Shown: in pieces, positions 44,191 through 51,466 of the stretch
How the letters are laid out: each line of letters starts with the position of its first letter
Numbering within the stretch: the stretch's first letter is position 1
Assembly: GCA_021772755.1 (NCBI GenBank)
Contig: JAJFLJ010000301.1
Coordinates: forward strand, 1 to 51,466
Reading direction: 5' to 3'
From: Candidatus Sumerlaeota bacterium
Lineage (GTDB): Bacteria; Sumerlaeota; Sumerlaeia; SLMS01; JAHLLQ01
DNA length: 51,466 bases
Notes under the pieces: generated by a model
The model's input: the letters and a program-made list of their open reading frames with translations, nothing else
What the model was told of the DNA's origin: nothing
The model's database searches: none
Position numbers and translations under genes: made by a program

Positions 44191-46977
44191 TCAGTGAAGA
44201 ATCCAGAGGTCCGTCGCGGGCGGATCGCCGAGAAGAACGGAGAGGTAGCTCGCGCCGATCACGGGCGGATAGATGGCATCGTAGTCCTCCAGATCGGTGC
44301 GCTGCGACAGGGGATCGGCGGCGAGATCGAAGATGTCGGGATCGGATTCCGCCGCGATGCCGCCGCCGGGCTCGAAATTGCCGGTGGCTGCGGAGACTTC
44401 GCGCATCGAGCCGAAGACCTCCAGGCCCGTGTACACCACGAAGTTCAACCGGTGGCCGTCGGCGATGTTCTCCAGATCGAGCGCCGAGCGCGGGACGGAG
44501 ATTTCCACGACACCCGTCGACGAGGAGAACGCACCCGATCCGGCGAACACGACGTCGCCCGCCGCGTCGACGACCGTCATGCCGTTCGGCCCGGCGAAGA
44601 CGATCTCGAAGTTCGCCGCCGCGTCGGGTCGCAGCAACGCGTCGGCCACGCCGTTCGCGCCCGTCTGCGCGTCGTGTCCCAGCTCGCGCCGCCCGCCCTC
44701 TCCCGTGTCGATGGCGATGCCGAAGTACGGCGTGAAGAAACTCGCGCTCGGATTCACCGCGGCCGGGCGGATCAGGAATTGCAGATCCGTCGCCGTCCAC
44801 GCGAAGGCGAACGTCGCCAGGTCCGCTTCCGCGCCGCTGAAGACCGCGTTCGTCGGGTAGGTGTACGTTCCGGGGCCGTCGTCGTCCCCCGCGCTGTCGC
44901 TCCACACGAAGAGATCTCCGCCGGGAACGTTCGCCGTGTCGGCGGGAAGCGCGCCGGGAATGCCCCAGTCGGCGTCGCTGCCGTCGATCGCGAATCCGGT
45001 GTCGCGCCGTGCGACGACGAGAGGAGCGGGCAGTGGCGGGAGCGGGCGCGGCGCGCGGTCCGTCACCCATGTGGCGACGCTCGCGACGGCCAGCGGCGCT
45101 CCGGAAGCCGTCTCCGCACCGGTGCCGATCGTGACGGTGTGGAGCGTGCTTTCCGCGAGCGTCTCCCCCACCGTCATCGTGAGGACCGTGTCGCCGTCGC
45201 TCCACGAGGGCGTGAGAACGAGTTGCGGAACGACGTCGAAGGAGGACTCCGTCAGCGTGCGGTTCATGGGCTGCGAGAAGCGAATCTCGATTTCCTGCAG
45301 ACTGGTGGGAACGCCGCTCTCTCCATCGGCGGGCGACTGGGCGAGCACCGTCGCCGGAGGCGGGGGAATCAGTTCGGGATCGAGGAAGATGGAGGCGCCC
45401 TGCGGGGGGATTTCGCGCGCGGGTGCCGAGCCGCCGTCGTCGAAGACGATCGTGTTCGACGGTTCGAACGCGTCGGCGAGCGTCATGTCCTCGAGACCCG
45501 GGATGTGCAGCGAGGGCAGCGTCCGCGTCTGTGTGTCGGTGTTGATGACGACGAGAACGCGCTGGCCGCCGAATGCGCGCGAGAAGGCCATGACGCCCGG
45601 GCCGTTGGATTCGGCGAAGTGGGCGTCGAACGAACCGCGGCGCAGCGGCGCGACCTCGCGGCGCAAGCGCGCAAGCTGCGCGACGAGGCGGTACTGCGGC
45701 GACTCGGTGTCGAAGTTGTCGCCCGATGAGGGGCCCGACTCGAACGCGCCGTCGAACATGTCCTCGCGGTTCTGCGGATCGTGGCCGCCGTCGAATCGCT
45801 GCTCCGTTCCGTAGTAGACGATGGGCGGGCCGGGCGCCGTGAAGATGGCGATCAGCGCGAGCTCCAGCCTCCGGACGCGTTCCGCCAGTCCCCCGCCGGG
45901 TACGTTGCGGGCCACGTTCAGGAAGCGCGGCACGTCGTGGTTGTCGAAGAAGTTCGGCGTCCTGAGATGGTGGCCCGGCTGGGCCGCGGCGCGGGCGGCG
46001 ATCCGCCCGGTCCAGTCCGTCGGCGGCTGGTCCGCGCGGGCGAACACGCCCTGCGACGCGTAGTAGTACTGGAAGTCGAGAGCGGCATCGAGCTTGTACG
46101 GCGCGCCGTTCAGTTCGCCGACGTAGACGCGCATGAAGGAGTCGTCGGCGCCGAAGATCTCGCCGAACGTGAAGTAGTTCGCGCGGCCAAGTTCGTCCGC
46201 CTTCGCCTGCAGCGCCGGGAGAAACGTCTCCCAGAATCCGAGATCGACGTGCTTGACGGTATCGATGCGGAATCCGCTGACGCCGGTTTCCTCCATCCAG
46301 AACTCCCAGACGTCCCGCATCTGGCTGCGAATGAAGGGCGTTTCGGTCTTCAGGTCGTCCAGCCCGGACAGTTCGCCGAGTTCCTGCTCCGGGGCGGAGA
46401 AGTTCCCGATATGACCGTGCGCGTGGAACAGATCCAGGGAATCGAAGGGCGGCGGATACTGGAGTCCCGTCCGCCAGCGCAGCGCGTAGGTCTGCGGCGG
46501 CGGCCGGTATCCCGGATAACCCGGTTCGGCGGAATCGACCAGGCCGCCCATGTGGCCGGCGACCATGTCGAAGTAGACGGCGATGCCGGCGGCGTTGGCT
46601 TCGTCGATCAGCGCACGCAGCTCTTCGATGGTGCCGAAGTTCGGATCGACGTTGTACCAGTCGAACGCCGCGTACCCGTGGTAGTCGCTGACGTTCTCGA
46701 CGAAGGGAGAGAGCCAAATCGCGTTCACCCCGAGACCGGCAATGTACGGCAGCTTCTCCCGAACGCCGGCAATGTCCCCGCCGTGCCAGCCGAAGCCGCT
46801 GGAGGGATTCGGGGAGGAGCGCGGATTGCCGTCGTCGTTCGAGGGGTCGCCGTTGGCGAACCGGTCGAGAAAGACGTGATAGAACATGAGGTCTTCGTGC
46901 TCGGGCGCGACGAACGGATCGCCGGCGGCGGCGAGCGACGCGAAACAGAGAATCAGGGCGGCAAGCGGACAGCGCAC
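44191..46977 (-). CDS. Secreted alpha-amylase family glycoside hydrolase (GH13) with Ig-like and CBM9-like domains
   Basis: 928 residues from GTG 46977, with GGAGGGGG about 5 nt upstream. A signal peptide covers about 1-18 (ends AAAG). The GH13 barrel (about 25-440) has nucleophile D239 in GFRIDTVKHVD, acid/base E273 in FGEIFGADD, and transition-state D348 in FFDNHDVPRF. A small beta domain follows, then a bacterial Ig-like domain (about 530-630, SPADGESGVPTSLQEIEIRFSQPMN) and a glucodextranase-type or CBM9-like domain (about 645-810, FAIDGSDADWGIPGALP). It should cleave alpha-glucans outside the cytoplasm. Products could enter through a sugar importer like the one at 16.8-20.9 kb (inference). 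Confidence 0.92.
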   Translation of the reverse strand: MRCPLAALILCFASLAAAGDPFVAPEHEDLMFYHVFLDRFANGDPSNDDGNPRSSPNPSSGFGWHGGDIAGVREKLPYIAGLGVNAIWLSPFVENVSDYHGYAAFDWYNVDPNFGTIEELRALIDEANAAGIAVYFDMVAGHMGGLVDSAEPGYPGYRPPPQTYALRWRTGLQYPPPFDSLDLFHAHGHIGNFSAPEQELGELSGLDDLKTETPFIRSQMRDVWEFWMEETGVSGFRIDTVKHVDLGFWETFLPALQAKADELGRANYFTFGEIFGADDSFMRVYVGELNGAPYKLDAALDFQYYYASQGVFARADQPPTDWTGRIAARAAAQPGHHLRTPNFFDNHDVPRFLNVARNVPGGGLAERVRRLELALIAIFTAPGPPIVYYGTEQRFDGGHDPQNREDMFDGAFESGPSSGDNFDTESPQYRLVAQLARLRREVAPLRRGSFDAHFAESNGPGVMAFSRAFGGQRVLVVINTDTQTRTLPSLHIPGLEDMTLADAFEPSNTIVFDDGGSAPAREIPPQGASIFLDPELIPPPPATVLAQSPADGESGVPTSLQEIEIRFSQPMNRTLTESSFDVVPQLVLTPSWSDGDTVLTMTVGETLAESTLHTVTIGTGAETASGAPLAVASVATWVTDRAPRPLPPLPAPLVVARRDTGFAIDGSDADWGIPGALPADTANVPGGDLFVWSDSAGDDDGPGTYTYPTNAVFSGAEADLATFAFAWTATDLQFLIRPAAVNPSASFFTPYFGIAIDTGEGGRRELGHDAQTGANGVADALLRPDAAANFEIVFAGPNGMTVVDAAGDVVFAGSGAFSSSTGVVEISVPRSALDLENIADGHRLNFVVYTGLEVFGSMREVSAATGNFEPGGGIAAESDPDIFDLAADPLSQRTDLEDYDAIYPPVIGASYLSVLLGDPPATDLWILH

Positions 46978-46985
46978 GAAAACCC

Positions 46986-47022
46986 CCTCCGGGGCCGTCC
47001 AGTCAGGGGACGGCTCCGGGGG
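46986..47022. repeat. Strong 15-bp inverted repeat between amylase and NamZ genes
   Basis: Arms 46986-47000 and 47008-47022 pair over 15 bp around a 7-nt loop; on the + strand two pairs are G-U, on the minus strand they become A-C mismatches. It lies in the 113-bp gap, 9 bp upstream of the minus-strand amylase start. It could be a terminator of the NamZ gene (no T-run) or an operator or leader structure for the amylase. Confidence 0.6.
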
Positions 47023-47089
47023 CGGTCAAGTCGCACGGGCGGGCGGGCGATGTTTGTGGGATAAACGCGATAAAACTTCGCCTGCGGGC

Positions 47090-48406
47090 TCAGTACATCA
47101 GGTACTTGGCTCTCAGCGCCTTGAACTCGCTCAGGCGCGGTTCGAACGTCGCGGCGATCTCCTCCGCCGATTTGCCCTCCAGGATCATCTGGCGGACCTG
47201 GTTGTTGGCGAGGACCTTGTCGATGAGCGTCGAGCGCGCGGCGCGGTCGTCGAAGATGCTGACCTTCACGGTCTCGCCGTTCTCCTCGATCTCCACCGGA
47301 GCCGGGTAGAGGCGCTGAAGCACCTCCATGATATGAAGCTGGACCGTGACGGGGCGGATCGCCTGGTAGTCGCTGATGACGATGTGGACGCCCTGGCAGG
47401 TCTCGTCGGCGTAGCTGGCGTACTTCGGCGTGAAGGTGATGGGGCGGAAGAGCACGCCGGGCAGGTTCTCGGCCTTGAGGGCCGCGACCAGTTCGTCGCG
47501 GTCGATCCACGGCGCGGCGATGCACTCGAAGGGCAGCGTGTAGCCCACGCCGATGTTCACGCCCTTGCGCAGTTCGCCGATGACGCCCGTCAGGCTGAAG
47601 TACACCGCGTGCTGCGCGTGGGGACTGTGCGTCGAAGTCGGAACGAAGGGAAGCCCCGTGTCCCACTGGCGCATCCACCGCTCGTAGCCCTCCATCGGAA
47701 CGACGTGCAGCTCGCACGCCTCCCCGTTGAACTCCTGGTTGAAGATCGCGGCGGTCTCTCCCGGCGTCATGCCGTACATGTACGCCATGTCGTAGAGGCC
47801 GACGAAGGACTTGTGCTGCGTGGTGTCCAGAACCGGCCCGTCGACGTAGTCCGCGCCGCAGGGGTTCGGCCGGTCGAGAACGACGAAGGGAATGCCGGCC
47901 TCGGCGCACGCCTCCATCGCATAGGCCATCGTGTAGATGTACGTGTAGGAGGTGGAGCCGACGTCCTGGATGTCGTAGACCATGACGTCGAGTTCTGCGA
48001 GCCATTCCGGCTTCGCGCGGCGCGTCTTGCCGTAGAGGCTGTGGACGACGATGCCCGTTTCGTCGTCGACGTACTCGTCGACGTGCTCGCCGGCGTAGGC
48101 CTCGCCGCGAACGCCGTGCTCCGGCCCGAAGAGGGCGACGAGCTCGATGTCGGGATGGCGGTGCAGCAGATCGACGGTCGAGACCAGACGGCTGTCCACG
48201 CCGCTGGGGTTCGTGATCAGGCCGACGCGCTTGCCCTTGAGAAGAGCGAGGTGTTCGGGGCTGTCGAGCAGGACTTCGATGCCGGGTTTCACGCGGGGAT
48301 TCTCCAGATTCATGGGATCGACGGTCGGGCCGGCGGCGCAGGCGGCGACCAGGCACGCAAGGCCGAGCGCCAGAAACGGAACGCGCAGCAGAGACTTGAA
48401 GGTCAT
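47090..48406 (-). CDS. namZ: Exo-beta-N-acetylmuramidase NamZ family lipoprotein (DUF1343)
   Basis: 438 residues from ATG 48406. A lipoprotein signal peptide ends LVAAC (Cys23). The rest is the DUF1343 fold: GIEVLLDSPEHLALLKGKRVGLITNPSG, LFGPEHGVRGEAYAGEHV, DIQDVGSTSYTYIYTM, LDRPNPCG and RGVNIGVGYT-like LRKGVNIGVGYTLPFE. NamZ of Bacillus and Tannerella releases terminal MurNAc from muropeptides during peptidoglycan recycling. The gene is on the same strand as the amylase but separated by an inverted repeat. No murQ or nagZ is present in the window. Confidence 0.85.
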   Translation of the reverse strand: MTFKSLLRVPFLALGLACLVAACAAGPTVDPMNLENPRVKPGIEVLLDSPEHLALLKGKRVGLITNPSGVDSRLVSTVDLLHRHPDIELVALFGPEHGVRGEAYAGEHVDEYVDDETGIVVHSLYGKTRRAKPEWLAELDVMVYDIQDVGSTSYTYIYTMAYAMEACAEAGIPFVVLDRPNPCGADYVDGPVLDTTQHKSFVGLYDMAYMYGMTPGETAAIFNQEFNGEACELHVVPMEGYERWMRQWDTGLPFVPTSTHSPHAQHAVYFSLTGVIGELRKGVNIGVGYTLPFECIAAPWIDRDELVAALKAENLPGVLFRPITFTPKYASYADETCQGVHIVISDYQAIRPVTVQLHIMEVLQRLYPAPVEIEENGETVKVSIFDDRAARSTLIDKVLANNQVRQMILEGKSAEEIAATFEPRLSEFKALRAKYLMY

Positions 48407-48571
48407 GGCGGTACTCCCCATTCGGTTGTGGTGTGGAGCCACCGTGGCCGACTGCGGGCGGGGGCACAAACGAAACCCGCCATTCCCGGCTTGACGTTCG
48501 GGCGGCGGCGGGCCCCCTTTGCCCCCGCCACGGCGACAGGCGCCGGGAACCACCGAACGGAGAGCGGCTTC

Positions 48572-48865
48572 ATGAAGGACGATCTGACGAAAGCGACCGT
48601 CTATCGCGTCGTGGCGACCGGCGGCCAGAACAAGCTCGCGCAGTTGATCGCCATTCTCTCCTCCAATCCCGGCGAGACCCTCAACATGTGGCTTCGCCAC
48701 GCCAGCGTCGCCGTCGTCGAAGAACCCAAGCTCTTGCCCGGACTCGACGGGACCGCCCAGGGAATCGACCATATCCTGCGCTCGATCGACAAGCCGCCCT
48801 ACTACACGCTCGTCAACCGCCTCGAACAGTCCCCCTTCGAACGTCTCCTCGTCCACCGCGACTGA
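48572..48865 (+). CDS. Hypothetical protein, 97 residues
   Basis: A frame from ATG 48572, with GGAG about 9 nt upstream, divergent from the NamZ gene. It begins MKDDLTKATVYRVVATGG and has alternating helix/strand segments (LAQLIAILSSNPGETLNMWL), with no signal peptide or membrane segment. No family recognised. It converges with the Ada-like gene (7 bp between stops). Small cytoplasmic protein of unknown role; coding status is supported by the ribosome site and composition. Confidence 0.62.
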   Translation: MKDDLTKATVYRVVATGGQNKLAQLIAILSSNPGETLNMWLRHASVAVVEEPKLLPGLDGTAQGIDHILRSIDKPPYYTLVNRLEQSPFERLLVHRD

Positions 48866-48872
48866 GACGCGG

Positions 48873-49730
48873 CTACGACTTCCCGCGCGACTCGGTCTCC
48901 AGCAGCCGCCGTTTCCATTCCGCACCCCAACGATAGCCCGCCAGGGAGCCGTCGCTTCGAATCGCGCGGTGGCACGGCACGACGATCGCCACGCGGTTGG
49001 ACGCACACGCGTTCGCCGCGGCGCGCGTGGCCGAGGGCCGGCCGGCCCGGCGCGCAAGCTCGCGATAGGTGACGGACCCGCCCGGCGGAATTCTCCGCAG
49101 TTCGCGCCAGACGGCCTGCTGGAAGTCCGTCCCCATCAGATCGAGATCGGGCCGGAAGTGCGGAACGCGGTCGTCGAGCCAGTCCACGAGCTGGTCGGCA
49201 CAGCGCTGGAGCGCACCCGGATCCTCGCGCAGATCGGCGTTCGCGAAGTCCGACCGCATCATCTCCAGGCACTTCGCCGCCCCGACCGCCGCGCAAAGAT
49301 GAAGCGCGCACAATCCGCGGGCCGTCGCCGCCATCAGCACGATCCCCAGCGGCGTGTCGAAGAAACCGAACCGAACGGCGACGCCCCTGCCGCGAACGCG
49401 GACCTCGCCCGGAGTCAGCCCGCGCTCGCGCACCATCGCGTCGTGCAGGCGACCAGGCCCCGAGTATCCCGCCCGCACCGCCGCGTTCAGCACGTCGTGG
49501 CCATCGCGCAGAAGACGCTCGGCCCGCGCAGCCCTCGCCTCGCGAAACAGCGCGCCGGGAGTGCAGAGAAAAGTCTCGCGAAACCGGCGGTCGAGCTGTC
49601 GCCTGCCCGTTCCCGCGAGCGCGCAGAGCGAATCGTAGTCGAGCGGGCCCTCGCCGTCGGCCTGGCGAAGAACCCCGGCCCGTACTGCGGCGAGACCGCC
49701 TGTCTGTTGCCCGATACCTGGCGCGTCCAT
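48873..49730 (-). CDS. Ada-like AraC/O6-methylguanine-DNA methyltransferase fusion without the N-terminal zinc domain
   Basis: 285 residues from ATG 49730, with AAAGGAG 6 nt upstream. An AraC-type HTH occupies about 25-110 (DYDSLCALAGTGRRQLDRRFRE, RAERLLRDG and NAAVRAGYSGPGRLHDAM). The MGMT domain follows, with LMGTDFQQAVWRELRRIPPG, the SVTYRELARRAGRP segment and the methyl-accepting Cys in VPCHRAIRSDGSLAGYRWG. Classical Ada has an N-terminal Cys-rich zinc domain that senses methylphosphotriesters; it is absent here, so DNA-methylation sensing by that route is not possible. It repairs O6-methylguanine and probably regulates by another signal or constitutively. Confidence 0.88.
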   Translation of the reverse strand: MDAPGIGQQTGGLAAVRAGVLRQADGEGPLDYDSLCALAGTGRRQLDRRFRETFLCTPGALFREARAARAERLLRDGHDVLNAAVRAGYSGPGRLHDAMVRERGLTPGEVRVRGRGVAVRFGFFDTPLGIVLMAATARGLCALHLCAAVGAAKCLEMMRSDFANADLREDPGALQRCADQLVDWLDDRVPHFRPDLDLMGTDFQQAVWRELRRIPPGGSVTYRELARRAGRPSATRAAANACASNRVAIVVPCHRAIRSDGSLAGYRWGAEWKRRLLETESRGKS

Positions 49731-49937
49731 GAACGGCTCCTTTCTGTCCGGCGAATCCCTCGCCGATTCTCCCGGAAGGGGGACACCCGATTTCGGACAC
49801 ATCCGGCATCGAGGTCGTCAGCGCCGACCCCGAAGCGGTGGGTTTTCCCTTGTCTGCGGGGGCTTGGACGTATACGCGAATCGGCTCGCAGTCGCCCGGA
49901 TGAGGGCGGCTTGTTTTTTGTGGTCCATAAATTGCTA

Positions 49938-49951
49938 GGGAGGCGCCTCCC
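49938..49951. promoter_or_regulatory. Perfect 14-bp palindrome upstream of the CarD gene
   Basis: GGGAGGCGCCTCCC is fully self-complementary and ends 42 bp before the CarD start, between A/T-rich sequence and the coding start. It can act as an operator or as a leader hairpin. The region upstream (49880-49935) is A/T-rich enough for a promoter, but I cannot place hexamers with confidence. Confidence 0.35.
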
Positions 49952-49993
49952 CACCCGCGCGCCCTCCAAATCCAAGCACAGGTACCGATTCCC

Positions 49994-50782
49994 ATGATGA
50001 AGTTCAAGAAGGGCGAAACCATCGTCGAGCCCACCATCGGCATTTGCACGGTCTTCGGCATGAAGCTCATGAAGGTCGATGGCAAGGAAATGACGATGTA
50101 CATCTTCGACGCGCAGAACGCGAAGGTCTATGTCCCGGCGGACATGATCGAGAAGCGCGGCGTGCGGCGCCCGATGACCCGCGACGAGGTGAAGCGCATC
50201 CTGGCGAACCTCAAGCAGCCGGCCGCGCCCAACCGCAACGACGCGCGGCTGCAGTACATGAACTACAAGGAAATCATGAAGTCCGGCGACCCGGGCCAGA
50301 TCGCCCGCCTGCTGCGCGACCTCTACATCCTCGATCAGAACGACGATCTGAAGGGGAAGGAGAAGGAGATCATGGAGCAGGCGAAGAAGTTCCTCTGCGA
50401 CGAGATCGCCTTCGTCCGCGAGACGAGCAAGGCGCAGGTCATGGAAACGATCAACGACGCGCTCCGCCAGATGTTCAAGAAGAAGCAGGCGAAGGACAAG
50501 GAGAAGGCCAAGAAGTCGGGCGTCGGACTCTCGATGGGCATCCTCGGATACGAGGACGACGAGGTCGAGGAGACCGAGGAGGAGGCGGCGGAAGAGTCGA
50601 AGCCGAAGCCGAAGAAGTCCGCCGACTACGAGGACGACGACCTCATCGACGAGGACGAGGACGAGGACAAGGACAAGGACGACGACGACGACGACGAAGG
50701 CTCCTCCCTCGGCGAGAAGGAAGAGGACGACGACGAGGAAGAGGAGTTCGTCGACGAGGAAGACGACGACGAGGACAACTGA
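49994..50782 (+). CDS. CarD/CdnL-type RNA polymerase-binding regulator with long acidic tail
   Basis: 262 residues from ATG 49994 (a second ATG follows directly). Residues 1-65 match the CarD/TRCF-like RNAP-interaction domain (FKKGETIVEPTIGICTVFG, then YIFDAQNAKVYVPADM). Residues 66-165 are helical, as in the DNA-binding C-terminal domain of CarD. The tail (187-262) is extremely acidic: 49 of 76 residues are Asp or Glu. Typical CarD proteins are about 150-165 residues and lack this. CarD stabilises open promoter complexes, especially at rRNA promoters. A strong terminator follows the gene. Confidence 0.82.
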   Translation: MMKFKKGETIVEPTIGICTVFGMKLMKVDGKEMTMYIFDAQNAKVYVPADMIEKRGVRRPMTRDEVKRILANLKQPAAPNRNDARLQYMNYKEIMKSGDPGQIARLLRDLYILDQNDDLKGKEKEIMEQAKKFLCDEIAFVRETSKAQVMETINDALRQMFKKKQAKDKEKAKKSGVGLSMGILGYEDDEVEETEEEAAEESKPKPKKSADYEDDDLIDEDEDEDKDKDDDDDDEGSSLGEKEEDDDEEEEFVDEEDDDEDN

Positions 50783-50804
50783 CGGGGGAGCGCGCTCCTC
50801 TCCG

Positions 50805-51466
50805 TTACGAAGCCCCGGCCCGCGCGGTCGGGGCTTTTTTCGTTTCCATAAAGCGGCCCGGCGGCTCGACGGTCAGCTGGGGGTTCTCCATGCTCCTGCG
50901 GCCCCTCACGAGAAACGTGTAGAGCTCGACGTGGCCGTCGTAGTGCCAGTCGGTCCGGTCGGGACATGCGAGAACGACACTCGCCCGGAACCGGCCCGGA
51001 ACGAACGGCATGCGGGCGACCTCCATGCGTACGGTATAGGTGCCGTCGAGGTCGGCGAGTTCCACGCCGGAGAGCCGCGTACTCCAGTAGGCGGCGGAGA
51101 CTTCGGCGTATCCCGAGAGGCCGATCTGAAGATCGATTCCGGGCACCAGTCCGGTCGTGGAAAGCGTCACTTCGAACACCGCGGGGCGGCCCTGATCGAA
51201 GTATTCCGTTTCGTTCCCCTCTTCGTCCAGGAACCGGACCCGCTCGATCTTCGCGCCCTTGCTGACAAGCCGCGCCCCTCCCGGCGACGCCGTGTAGATG
51301 TGCCGGGAGCGGTCGCCTTCCTCGACATCCTCGACTTCGAGGGGCTTGGTGTCGTAGCCGACGAGGGCGCGGGCGATTCGCGTCATCGCCCGGTCGGCGG
51401 GTTCGTGGGCGAGGACCTTGCCCTTCTCGAGCCAGAGCACGTCGTCCGAAACCATGTGCACCTGGT
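50805..51466 (-). CDS. Wzt-like O-antigen/polysaccharide ABC transporter ATPase, C-terminal part (5' partial)
   Basis: Frame open to the window edge. The first residues (QVHMVSDDVLWLEKGKVLAHEPADRAM) match the end of the ATPase domain of Wzt/TagH-type exporters, just after the switch region. The rest (about 60-205) is a beta-sandwich Wzt C-terminal domain (IERVRFLDEEGNET, FDQGRPAVFEVTLS, VPGIDLQIGLSGYAEVSAAYWST), which binds the capped O-antigen before export. Walker motifs are outside the window. The gene ends within a terminator for the convergent CarD gene. Confidence 0.85.
   Translation of the reverse strand, partial: QVHMVSDDVLWLEKGKVLAHEPADRAMTRIARALVGYDTKPLEVEDVEEGDRSRHIYTASPGGARLVSKGAKIERVRFLDEEGNETEYFDQGRPAVFEVTLSTTGLVPGIDLQIGLSGYAEVSAAYWSTRLSGVELADLDGTYTVRMEVARMPFVPGRFRASVVLACPDRTDWHYDGHVELYTFLVRGRRSMENPQLTVEPPGRFMETKKAPTARAGAS
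50811..50840 (+). terminator. Rho-independent terminator after the CarD gene
   Basis: Stem AGCCCCG (50811-50817) and CGGGGCT (50829-50835) flank a short GC-rich loop and are followed by six T residues (50835-50840), 29 bp after the CarD stop. Very convincing. It lies within the last codons of the convergent gene at 50805-51466. Confidence 0.9.

Overview
This is a gene-dense, GC-rich chromosomal segment from a Gram-negative bacterium. The outer-membrane evidence is an LpxD acyltransferase, an LPS-type heptosyltransferase, three lipoproteins with clear lipoboxes and a Wzt-like polysaccharide exporter ATPase. GTG and TTG starts are common, genes often overlap by 4 bp (ATGA/GTGA), and I see no tRNA, rRNA, CRISPR array, integrase or insertion sequence. 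The gene mix (secreted FG-GAP protein, J-domain/Hsp70/Ser-Thr kinase set, MqnA-like protein, DUF1343 muramidase, many glycosyltransferases, histone-H1-like tails on enzymes) suggests a deep-branching phylum near the PVC/FCB groups rather than a well-studied proteobacterium. That placement is inference only.

Layout. 1-5.4 kb: end of a secreted FG-GAP protein, then J-domain/TPR, Hsp70 and membrane Ser/Thr kinase genes on the + strand. 5.4-10.5 kb: a hypothetical gene, then an unusual secreted protein made of two long strictly alternating Ala-X arrays, divergent from a hybrid histidine kinase with a periplasmic solute-binding sensor. 10.5-12.7 kb: PTS Enzyme I and HPr (- strand). 12.8-16.8 kb: RNA 2',3'-cyclic phosphodiesterase, a lipoprotein, and three tandem, translationally overlapping sulfotransferase-like genes, the first interrupted by a single in-frame stop. 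16.8-20.9 kb: a sugar ABC transporter (ATPase and two permeases, no binding protein) with pdxH lying between its parts. 21.1-28.4 kb: a + strand run of MqnA-like protein, GT-C-type membrane protein, secreted protein, RNase R and a small membrane protein. 28.4-39.4 kb: LEA-type lipoprotein, NhaC antiporter, unknown protein, heptosyltransferase, purB, a second GT-C-type protein, SRPBCC protein, pyrophosphatase, lpxD and an RmlC-like cupin. 39.4-44.1 kb: a 460-bp non-coding gap with a short tandem repeat and a palindrome, RNase E/G, a 58-residue membrane protein, a family 2 glycosyltransferase and a second cupin. 44.2-48.4 kb: a secreted multidomain alpha-amylase and a NamZ-type exo-muramidase lipoprotein. 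48.5-51.5 kb: a small hypothetical, an Ada-like methyltransferase, a CarD-type regulator with a very acidic tail followed by a strong terminator, and the end of a Wzt-like ATPase.

Themes. Surface glycan synthesis and modification (heptosyltransferase, LpxD, GT2, two GT-C-type proteins, cupins, sulfotransferase-like genes, Wzt) and glycan turnover or uptake (amylase, NamZ, ABC importer, HPr/EI) dominate. Two further threads are RNA processing (RNase R, RNase E/G, ThpR) and proteins with long charged tails (basic on RNase E/G, pyrophosphatase and RNase R; acidic on CarD). The most novel object is the alternating Ala-X secreted protein at 5911-7380, next to a sensor kinase whose ligand may control it.
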